DNA of 12,870 nt from DASZZV01 sp035544835 (GTDB taxonomy: Bacteria; Acidobacteriota; Thermoanaerobaculia; Gp7-AA8), in NCBI GenBank assembly GCA_035544835.1, contig DASZZV010000257.1:1-12870 (forward strand). The letters run 5' to 3'. The notes beneath the pieces are model-generated. The model had not been told where the DNA came from. It did no database searches and worked only from the letters and a program-made list of their open reading frames with translations. Shown here in pieces: positions 1 to 5,381 of this stretch. How positions within the stretch are numbered: position 1 is the first letter of the stretch; every line of letters begins with the position of its first letter. Made by a program: the position numbers and the translations under genes.

Positions 1-51
1 TCCGACTTCGCGCGCTTTCCCGGCCTGGCCTGGCGGAACCCGCTCGACTGA
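1..51 (+). CDS. C-terminal end of a probable PIN-domain (VapC-type) toxin, partial
   Basis: Frame 1 is open from the window edge to a TGA at 49-51 and encodes SDFARFPGLAWRNPLD. Many VapC ribonucleases end in a D-F-x-R-F-P-G-L-x-W-x-N-P-L pattern, in which the Asp belongs to the last acidic position of the PIN active site. The match is by recall of the family pattern over only 16 residues. The next gene is another antitoxin/PIN pair on the same strand 75 bases on, which supports a run of toxin-antitoxin modules. The rest of the gene and its antitoxin would lie to the left of the window. Confidence 0.55.
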   Translation, partial: SDFARFPGLAWRNPLD

Positions 52-90
52 AGCGATGCAGATCAACAGGACGCGGATGACGTGCTGTTC

Positions 91-119
91 TTGCCATAAC
101 GCAACTAGTCACATAGACT
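91..119 (+). promoter_or_regulatory. Sigma70-like promoter of the phd-vapC pair, leaderless geometry
   Basis: A -35-like TTGCCA (91-96, five of six consensus bases) is followed after exactly 17 bases by a -10-like TAGACT (114-119, four of six). The ATG of the antitoxin begins at 126, seven bases past the -10, which is where transcription would be expected to start. No Shine-Dalgarno sequence precedes the ATG, so a leaderless mRNA fits. The hexamers and spacing are seen directly; promoter function is inferred. Confidence 0.5.
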
Positions 120-125
120 TTCAGA

Positions 126-365
126 ATGACTATTTCTGTCACTGAGTTCAAGGCCCGTTGTCTCGAGATCATCCGCGAGGTCGAGCGCGAGGGGAAGGTC
201 GTCGAGATCGTGCGGCGTGGGGAGGTGGTGGCGCGATTGCTACCAGCCTCACCTGCCGAAGCGGCCAGAGGGAAACCGTGGGAGCGACTCCGCGGGTCGG
301 GCGCTCTGCTCGCCTCACCTGAGGAGGGCGTACTCGAAGAGCGTGACTTCGAGGCTCTGCGTTGA
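126..365 (+). CDS. Phd/YefM-like antitoxin of a VapBC-type module
   Basis: This 79-residue protein has the shape of Phd/YefM antitoxins. The N-terminal half (residues 1-45) carries MTISVTEFKARCLEIIREV, then a V-x-I-V-R-R-G-E-V-V-A-R-L-L-P stretch, matching the family DNA-binding fold that opens with a short strand, a helix and a hairpin. The C-terminal half (46-79) is charged and includes PWERLRGSG, typical of the toxin-wrapping tail. In the family the antitoxin masks its toxin and represses its own promoter. The ATG at 126 is chosen because it sits seven bases past a good -10 hexamer and nothing upstream resembles a ribosome site. Its TGA (363-365) overlaps the TTG start of the PIN gene in TTGA, so translation is probably coupled. 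Confidence 0.8.
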   Translation: MTISVTEFKARCLEIIREVEREGKVVEIVRRGEVVARLLPASPAEAARGKPWERLRGSGALLASPEEGVLEERDFEALR

Positions 366-763
366 GGGTTCTCCTCGATACGCATATCTGGATCTGGTGG
401 CTGACGGGAGGTGGCGATCTGTCGCTGGCGGAACGAGCAGCTCTCGACGAAGGGGCGAAGAAAGAACCGCCGTTGATCTCAGCGATCACACTCTGGGAGG
501 CGCAGATGCTTCATTCACGTGGCCGTCTGAAGTTGCAGACTCCTTTCGAGTCGTGGCTGCTCGAGGCCACAGCGCCGGGAGTCTCTCAGGTTGCGCCTCT
601 GGACTTGACCGCGGTTCTCGAAGTCGATCGTCTGCCTGCCAGTTTTCACGGAGATCCGGCGGACCGGATCATCGTCGCCACGGCGAGGGCACTCAATATT
701 CCGCTGGCGACACGTGACCGGTCAATTCGTATGTCTCGGCTGGTGCGGATCTGGAAACCCTGA
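362..763 (+). CDS. vapC: PIN-domain ribonuclease toxin (VapC family)
   Basis: The 133-residue protein is a complete PIN domain of normal VapC length. The four acidic metal-binding positions are visible: D6 in LLDTHIW, E46 in ITLWEAQML, D98 with D101 in GDPADRIIVATA, and D119 in ATRDR. VapC toxins are Mg-dependent RNases that cut tRNA or rRNA and stop growth when freed from their antitoxin. The predicted start is a TTG at 362 that overlaps the antitoxin stop in TTGA, which ties translation of the toxin to that of the antitoxin and probably keeps toxin yield low. All acidic residues are intact, so the toxin looks functional. RNA target not predictable from sequence. Confidence 0.9.
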   Translation: MRVLLDTHIWIWWLTGGGDLSLAERAALDEGAKKEPPLISAITLWEAQMLHSRGRLKLQTPFESWLLEATAPGVSQVAPLDLTAVLEVDRLPASFHGDPADRIIVATARALNIPLATRDRSIRMSRLVRIWKP

Positions 764-770
764 GTTCCTG

Positions 771-791
771 TCATGCTATCATGCGGCATGA
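771..791 (+). promoter_or_regulatory. Probable promoter and operator of the AbrB-like/RelE-like pair
   Basis: TGCTATCAT at 774-782 resembles an extended -10 element (TGn followed by TATCAT, one base from consensus). It lies about 40 bases upstream of the antitoxin start and overlaps a six-base inverted repeat, TCATGC (771-776) and GCATGA (786-791), separated by nine bases. A palindrome over a -10 is what an autorepressing antitoxin would bind. No good -35 hexamer was found. Function is inferred. Confidence 0.35.
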
Positions 792-821
792 ATTCCACTC
801 CTCATGAACTGGGGGAAAACC

Positions 822-1076
822 ATGCTTAAAGTCGTCGGCAACAGCGGTCAGCTTTCCCTGGGCAAGAAATTCGCTGGAAAATACTTTGAACTTCAGCAAC
901 TGGAAGATGGCTCCATCGTTCTCCGTCCGATGAAGGTTGTACCTGAATCTGAAGCCTGGCTGCACACGCCAGCGATGGCAAAGAAACTAAGGAACGCCAA
1001 GGAGTGGGCGGCCAGGACGCCGCCGGCCGAAACCGATCTTGATGCCTTCCTCAAGAAACACAAGGTTAAGGCGTGA
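822..1076 (+). CDS. AbrB/MazE-like antitoxin (probable)
   Basis: The start is placed at the ATG at 822 because GGGGGAA (811-817) lies just upstream as a ribosome site. The alternative ATG at 804 would add six residues and put that site inside the gene. The protein has 84 residues. Residues 1-38 (VVGNSGQLSLGKKFAGKYFE, then an acidic residue-G-S-I-V-L-R-P) resemble the swapped-hairpin DNA-binding domain of SpoVT/AbrB-type antitoxins. The tail is helical, charged and rich in lysine. The TGA overlaps the next gene's GTG in GTGA. Base composition is lower than nearby: 28 of 60 G+C at 841-900 against 37 of 60 at 421-480, suggesting separate acquisition. The family call is by pattern only; partner and overlap make an antitoxin role likely. 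Confidence 0.65.
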   Translation: MLKVVGNSGQLSLGKKFAGKYFELQQLEDGSIVLRPMKVVPESEAWLHTPAMAKKLRNAKEWAARTPPAETDLDAFLKKHKVKA

Positions 1077-1366
1077 CGCAGCGTGTTCGGCTTGACCTCA
1101 ACTCGCCTACGTTTCAGGCCGATTTTGTCCGGCTGGAAGCATCTGAGTTGAAACAAGCCGCGAAGACGTTGCGCAAGCTGCTTGAACTGACATGGGATCA
1201 GCTATATTGCGATTCAGGACTGAATTGGGAAGAAATCAAGTCCGACAGGGGCACCTACACGATTCGAATCTCTCAGTCATGTCGCGCTATCGTGATGCGC
1301 GACGGTGATCTGATCCGCTTTCTGGCACTGCACGCCCATCATGATCGAGCGTATGGCAAGAAATGA
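1073..1366 (+). CDS. RelE/ParE-superfamily toxin (probable)
   Basis: The 97-residue product begins with a helical region (residues 1-50) and ends in a beta-rich core: W-E-E-I-K-S-D-R-G-T-Y-T-I-R-I-S, then CRAIVMRDGDLIRFLALHAH and HDRAYGKK. This layout, with a strand pair carrying arginines and a final H-D-x-x-Y near the C-terminus, fits RelE/HigB-type toxins, most of which cut mRNA on the ribosome. The likely start is a GTG at 1073 within GTGA, overlapping the antitoxin stop, so the two genes are probably translationally coupled. GC is again low (29 of 60 at 1201-1260). The last 80 bases are also read on the other strand as the end of tsaE. The call rests on fold-level resemblance, not a close family match. 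Confidence 0.65.
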   Translation: MTQRVRLDLNSPTFQADFVRLEASELKQAAKTLRKLLELTWDQLYCDSGLNWEEIKSDRGTYTIRISQSCRAIVMRDGDLIRFLALHAHHDRAYGKK

Positions 1367-1796
1367 GCCCTTCCACGCGGATCAACCGCGCCTCGCCCTC
1401 GATCACGCGGATGTCGATTCTGACGTTGCTCTCCGCGAACCTCGAGAAGTCGCCCTTCGGCCACTCGATGAACTTCAGTCCTGGTTCGCGAAGCATGTCG
1501 TCGATTCCGATCTCCATCCATTCCCGAGGTGATTCCGAGAGCCGGTAGCCGTCGATGTGGACGATGGAAGTGCCACCAGGCAGCGGATATTGATGAACGA
1601 TCGCGAAAGTCGGCGAGGCGATGTCTGCCGGATCGGCCCCGAGCGAGGTGGCGATGGCCCGGACCAGAAAGGTCTTGCCAGCACCGAGATCGCCGGCCAG
1701 ATGCACGATGGCGTCTGCCGGAAGCATCGCCGCGATTTCCCGCCCCGCCGCCGTCGTCTCGTCCTCGGTGCGGGCGATAAACTCCTTAGCCCGCAT
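1287..1796 (-). CDS. tsaE: tRNA threonylcarbamoyladenosine biosynthesis ATPase TsaE
   Basis: TsaE is the ATPase that works with TsaB and TsaD to make t6A at position 37 of ANN-decoding tRNAs in the cytoplasm. Visible in the 169 residues are the Walker A loop GDLGAGKT (35-42), the family SPTF motif (61-64), the HIDGYRL segment (80-86) with its acidic residue, and the IEWP block (110-113). The ATG at 1796 is chosen because AGGAG lies six bases before it; the frame stays open further upstream but only through a repeat. The protein is somewhat longer than the usual 150 or so residues: about the last 26 are encoded opposite the 3' end of the RelE-like gene and look like a non-conserved tail. nnr lies upstream on the same strand, a common bacterial pairing. 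Confidence 0.93.
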   Translation of the reverse strand: MRAKEFIARTEDETTAAGREIAAMLPADAIVHLAGDLGAGKTFLVRAIATSLGADPADIASPTFAIVHQYPLPGGTSIVHIDGYRLSESPREWMEIGIDDMLREPGLKFIEWPKGDFSRFAESNVRIDIRVIEGEARLIRVEGLISCHTLDHDGRAVPESGSDHRRASR

Positions 1797-1828
1797 TTCT
1801 GACTCCTGCCCTGTGTGCGGGGGGCATC

Positions 1829-1948
1829 TGTGTGGCACAGGCACTCTTGCCTGTGTGCCGCGGCGTCGAGCCGCGGCTCTCCTGCGACGATTTACAGGGA
1901 GGTCGGCCTCGACGGCCGACACACAGGCAAGAGTGCCTGTGCCACACA
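1829..1948. repeat. 120-bp cruciform-like palindromic repeat (REPIN-like)
   Basis: Two 29-base arms (1829-1857 and 1920-1948) are perfect reverse complements and contain GGCACAGGCACTCTTGCCTG. Inside are two small perfect hairpins: GCCGCGGC-GTCGA-GCCGCGGC (1857-1877) and GTCGGCC-TCGAC-GGCCGAC (1902-1920). The middle (1878-1901) is unpaired. The element fills most of the 210-bp gap between nnr and tsaE. Its form, outer arms enclosing minor hairpins, resembles REPIN elements moved by RAYT transposases, but no RAYT gene is in the window. Transcription from nnr into tsaE would pass through it, so it could alter mRNA processing or tsaE level. Confidence 0.85.
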
Positions 1949-2006
1949 AAAGGCCGATCGCACCTGACCCGACCAGCGACGAAACCCTGTGAGAAATGCG
2001 GGAGGG

Positions 2007-3539
2007 TCACATCCCTCTCCGCAGGCGCTCGATGGCCGCTGGAATCATGTTGGCGACGTCGAGGGCAGTGAGTCCCGTATCCGACGTCGCTTCCATCAGG
2101 ATATCGCCGGCCGAGCCGTGCAGATAGACGCCTGCACATGCTGCCGAGAGCACGTCCACCCCGCGAGCGATGAGCGCGGCGATCACGCCTCCGAGAATGT
2201 CGCCCATGCCTCCCGTGGCCATCCCCGGGTTTCCGGTCGGGTTCACGAACAGCTCTCCATCCGGATCGGCAACGATGGTCTGATGTCCTTTGAGCACGAT
2301 CACGCAGCGGGAGAGTCTCGCTGCTTCTCGCGCAGTAGCCAGGCGATCGGCATTGACATCGCCGGCCTTCAATCCCAGCAGACGCCCCAGCTCTCCCGGG
2401 TGCGGAGTGATCACGCGCGGGAGTCCCTGGGGATTGATAGCGTCGATCTTCCCTGCGAATGCATTCAACGCGCTGGCGTCGATCACAGCGGGCACGGTCG
2501 TAGCGCTCAGAAAATCGCGTACGAACTGGTAGCTGTCGTCGTTGTCGGCGAGGCCTGGTCCGATGAGCAGCGCCGATTTATCTTCGACCAGGGAGAGTGC
2601 TTCGCTCAACCCATCCTTCGACACCCGAATGGCCCGGGTCATCGACTCCACGGAATGCCCATCGACGATCCGCGCCGTCTCGCGGTCCGTTAGCACTGTC
2701 ACGAGGCCCGCCCCGGTGCGAAGCGCTCCTCGCGCACCTAGTACTGCCGCGCCACTTCGCCCCTCCGAACCCCCCACGATGGCCACGTGACCGTATGTTC
2801 CTTTGTGCGTCGCTGACTCCCGCGCCGGGAACAGCGGCCGAAGCTCCTCGGAAGTGATCAGGCTCAGCGTCACGCCCTCGGCGTCCACCGCTGCACGAGG
2901 GATGGAGATGTCGGCGACAATCACCTCACCGCACTCCAGCGCCGCCGGCTCGAAGACATGCGCAAGCTTTGGCTGGGCGAAGGTAACCGTGATTTGCGCT
3001 CGAAGCACCGGCTCTTCGACATTCCAGTTCGACGCCTGCAGCCCCGAGGGAATGTCGATGGCCAGGACGGGGATGGGGAGACCGCCAAGGCCTCGTACCG
3101 TCTCCTCGTGAAGGCCGGTCAGGGCGCGGTTGAGACCTGTGCCGAAGATAGCGTCGACGATGAGATCGCATCCCATCGTTCTCGCCAGCGCCTCAGTCAG
3201 CGAATCGCTCCCGGTGATCTCGTAAACAGGCAGGCCAAGTCGTTCGCAGATACGCAGGTTGACTCCCGCATCGCCCGTGACCTTCGACCGCTCCCCGACG
3301 ACGAAAACCAGCGGGGTCACACCTCGATTCTCGAGATGCCGGGCTACGGCAAAGCCATCACCACCGTTCTGTCCGAGACCGCAGAAGATCGCTACTTCAT
3401 CAGCGGCGGAATGGTGAGCGGCAATCGCATCGACGACCGCCAGCGCGGCGTTCTCCATGAGCACGATCGAAGGGATCAGGAACTGCTCGATGGCCCGTCG
3501 ATCGATGTTCTTCATCTGATCCGAGGTCAGAATCTTCAT
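2007..3539 (-). CDS. nnr: Bifunctional NAD(P)H-hydrate epimerase / ADP-dependent NAD(P)H-hydrate dehydratase
   Basis: This 510-residue enzyme repairs NADH and NADPH that have become hydrated. The N-terminal epimerase domain (about 1-215) interconverts R and S hydrates; it shows MKILTSDQMKNID, GLGQNGGDGFAVARHL (54-69), DAIFGTGL (129-136) and IDIPSG (161-166). The C-terminal ribokinase-like dehydratase domain (about 225-510) shows KGTYGHVAIVGGS (246-258), ITPHPGE (377-383), VLKG (415-418) and NPGMATGGMGD (437-447), the nucleotide-binding signature. Length and domain order match Nnr (YjeF) fusions. The ATG at 3539 is chosen because it begins the conserved N-terminus and overlaps the upstream gene's stop in ATGA; a GTG at 3554 is possible but less likely. 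All key motifs are present, so it should be active. Confidence 0.95.
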   Translation of the reverse strand: MKILTSDQMKNIDRRAIEQFLIPSIVLMENAALAVVDAIAAHHSAADEVAIFCGLGQNGGDGFAVARHLENRGVTPLVFVVGERSKVTGDAGVNLRICERLGLPVYEITGSDSLTEALARTMGCDLIVDAIFGTGLNRALTGLHEETVRGLGGLPIPVLAIDIPSGLQASNWNVEEPVLRAQITVTFAQPKLAHVFEPAALECGEVIVADISIPRAAVDAEGVTLSLITSEELRPLFPARESATHKGTYGHVAIVGGSEGRSGAAVLGARGALRTGAGLVTVLTDRETARIVDGHSVESMTRAIRVSKDGLSEALSLVEDKSALLIGPGLADNDDSYQFVRDFLSATTVPAVIDASALNAFAGKIDAINPQGLPRVITPHPGELGRLLGLKAGDVNADRLATAREAARLSRCVIVLKGHQTIVADPDGELFVNPTGNPGMATGGMGDILGGVIAALIARGVDVLSAACAGVYLHGSAGDILMEATSDTGLTALDVANMIPAAIERLRRGM

Positions 3540-4246
3540 GACAGCCACCCCCATTCTCTGAGCACAGACGATAAGCGTCCCTCGGACGGACTCTCGCAGT
3601 AGCTGCGGAGGTCCGTAACCAGGTCGAGATCGTTCCGTTCCGGGAGCCGCGCCAAAGTAGCGGCGCGTTTCCTGATGTGGGAGGTCGTAGACTCCAGAAC
3701 AGTCTCACTACCCCAGTCGATCTCTTCGAATACTGAAGGATGGAAGGTGTCGCCGCGGCACCCGATCAGGTAGTAGCCGCCGTCGATGGCGGGACCAATC
3801 ACCCAGTCGCACGAAGTGAGCAGCTCAAAGGCGGTTTCGATGAGCTCTCGTGACAGAGTCGGATCGTCGGTGCCGATGGCGATCACTTTGTCGGCCTTGT
3901 GAAACAGAATCCGCTCGGCGAAGGCGATGGTGAGACGATCGCCGAGGTCTCTGCCGGCCTGCATGGCCAGAGGACGATCACCGAAGATGCGGAGAACCTC
4001 GGCCCCATCGATGTTCTCACTCCCGGTCCAGAGGATCTCGACATCGATGGTCTCGCTGGAGTGTCCGACCGAGGCCAGCAGATCTTCGAGCATTGCCGAG
4101 TAGAGCTCGAGCGCCCGTTCGTGGTCGAGCTCTGCCGCGATCCTGGTCTTCACGCGGCCATATTCAGGCACGCGGGCAAAGACCAGCAACCGTTGTCGGG
4201 GACGTCGGGTTGTCTTGAATTTCTTCATCGATAGCGGCAGCTCCAT
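3536..4246 (-). CDS. GT-A-fold transferase, DUF2064 (TIGR04282-type)
   Basis: The product of about 236 residues belongs to a glycosyltransferase/nucleotidyltransferase-like family of unsettled reaction. Motifs in order: LLVFARVPEYGRVKTR (20-35), equivalent to the family K-x-P-x-x-G-x-V-K-T-R nucleotide loop; AIGTDDPTLS (123-132), with acidic residues likely to bind metal; GPAIDGGYYLIG (151-162); and EIDWGSETVLEST (175-187). The start is uncertain: the ATG at 4246 (MELPLS) or the ATG at 4228 (MKKFKT). The frame stays open to 4402, but that part runs through a palindromic repeat and is unlikely to be protein. Its TGA overlaps the ATG of nnr in ATGA, so the two are almost certainly cotranscribed. 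The substrate cannot be read from the sequence. Confidence 0.85.
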   Translation of the reverse strand: MELPLSMKKFKTTRRPRQRLLVFARVPEYGRVKTRIAAELDHERALELYSAMLEDLLASVGHSSETIDVEILWTGSENIDGAEVLRIFGDRPLAMQAGRDLGDRLTIAFAERILFHKADKVIAIGTDDPTLSRELIETAFELLTSCDWVIGPAIDGGYYLIGCRGDTFHPSVFEEIDWGSETVLESTTSHIRKRAATLARLPERNDLDLVTDLRSYCESPSEGRLSSVLREWGWLS

Positions 4247-4305
4247 CTGTTGTCCGACTCCGGGCGGACTCCCTCGCGACCATGCCATGTAGACGAACCC
4301 AGGAT

Positions 4306-4527
4306 GCAGCGCGCGAAGGCGCGCGGTAGACCTGTAGCACCGGGCGTAAGCCCGGTGTTGCACGGACGCCTCCACAAAGAGGTGCTTTCCCCAAGCCCGC
4401 AAAGGCGGGCGGCACTCTCGACGCGATCTGTCGCCCGCCTTCGCGGGCTCGGTAAGATTTTTCGAGACGTCTTTTCACCGGGCTTACGCCCGGTGCTACA
4501 GGTCTATCGCGCGCCTTCGCGCGCTGC
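4306..4527. repeat. 222-bp nested palindromic repeat in a divergent intergenic gap
   Basis: The outer arms are 52 bases each (4306-4357 and 4476-4527) and are reverse complements except for one G:T pair (4326/4507). Each arm itself contains two hairpins: GCGCGC-GAAG-GCGCGC and CACCGGGC-GTAA-GCCCGGTG. An inner pair, 4394-4411 and 4432-4449, is again inverted with one mismatch, and each copy folds as CCCGC-loop-GCGGG. The element takes up 222 of the 313 bases between the divergent DUF2064 and adenosyltransferase genes, leaving 59 bases on one side and 32 on the other for their promoters. It differs in sequence from the repeat at 1829-1948. Nothing else was recognised in this gap beyond a weak TATACG at 4543-4548 before the rightward gene. 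Confidence 0.85.
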
Positions 4528-4559
4528 TATTGTCGCCAGCAGTATACGATTCACAGCTG

Positions 4560-5381
4560 ATGTCGAAACGCCCACTCATCGCCCTGGTTACCGACTTCGG
4601 GACTCGCGACCCTTATGTGGCGGAGGTGAAGTGCGTGCTGGCTGCCATGTGCGACGCAGAGATTGTCGATTTCACGCACGAGATCGCGCCTTTCGATGTT
4701 TTCGAGGCGGCGATCTTCGTTCGTGGCGTATGGGAGTCGTTCGCCGCCATGCGCAGGTGTTCGGTGCTGATTGCGGTCGTCGATCCCGGTGTCGGCACGG
4801 AGCGACGAATTCTGGCGATTCGAGATCGCGACAGTTTCCTGCTGGCGCCTGACAATGGCCTTGCCCATCCCTTGTTGAAGGGCACCACGGAGATCCGATC
4901 GATCGAGAACGCCTCCCGTTTCCTGCCCGAGCGTAGCGCGACATTTCATGGCCGCGACCGATTCGCTCCAGTCGCGGGGGCCCTTGCCAATGGTTTTCCA
5001 TTCGAGAAACTCGGCTCAGCGCTCCCTTCCGCCGCCGTAGTGCCGCTTCGATATCAACTGCCGGTGTATGGGAGTCCGGAGGCCATCGGCACGGTGATCG
5101 CGATCGATCGATTTGGTAACGTGATCACCGATCTCCGATCGGACCGTATCTCCCTTGAAGGGCTCTCGGTTCTGGTGGGAGCGATTGAGATTCGAGCGAT
5201 TTCGCGGACGTATGCCGAGGCTCCGGAGAGCGAGCCCTTCGTCATTCCGGGATCGAGGGGAACACTCGAGATTGCGGTGCGCAACGGAAGTGCGGCAGCG
5301 CTCTTGCAAACGGCGCGTGGTGATCGGGTCGTAATTCTTTTTGAACAGCCCCAACCGAATGCCGCCGTCAACCTCTACTAA
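4560..5381 (+). CDS. SAM hydroxide adenosyltransferase (DUF62 family)
   Basis: Enzymes of this family hydrolyse S-adenosylmethionine to adenosine and methionine with the fold of the bacterial fluorinase. The 273 residues cover the whole family length. The N-terminal domain holds IALVTDFGTRDPYV (7-20), IVDFTHEI (35-42), VVDPGVGTERR (73-83), APDNGL (96-101) and FHGRDRFAPVAGALA (129-143). The D-R-H triad described for this family is present as D75, R82 and H130, with the expected seven-residue step from D to R. The C-terminal domain has the IDRFGNVITD strand (182-191). The ATG at 4560 is preferred over an in-frame TTG at 4530, which abuts the repeat. It overlaps the next gene by 23 bases. Its physiological role is unclear. 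Confidence 0.92.
   Translation: MSKRPLIALVTDFGTRDPYVAEVKCVLAAMCDAEIVDFTHEIAPFDVFEAAIFVRGVWESFAAMRRCSVLIAVVDPGVGTERRILAIRDRDSFLLAPDNGLAHPLLKGTTEIRSIENASRFLPERSATFHGRDRFAPVAGALANGFPFEKLGSALPSAAVVPLRYQLPVYGSPEAIGTVIAIDRFGNVITDLRSDRISLEGLSVLVGAIEIRAISRTYAEAPESEPFVIPGSRGTLEIAVRNGSAAALLQTARGDRVVILFEQPQPNAAVNLY

Noticed and set aside
1797..1949. N-terminal extension of TsaE to 1949
   Set aside because: It runs through the cruciform-like repeat, whereas the ATG at 1796 has a good AGGAG site and matches the family N-terminus.
2958..3602. 214-codon + strand frame (and a 234-codon one at 1989-2693)
   Set aside because: Both are antisense to nnr, which has complete family motifs; their products are arginine- and serine-rich without domains.
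4247..4402. N-terminal extension of the DUF2064 protein to 4402
   Set aside because: The extra 52 residues are translated from the palindromic repeat and precede the conserved family start; the frame is open only because the repeat lacks stops.
4306..4527. CRISPR array
   Set aside because: The repeated units are inverted, not direct, and there are no evenly sized unique spacers or cas genes.
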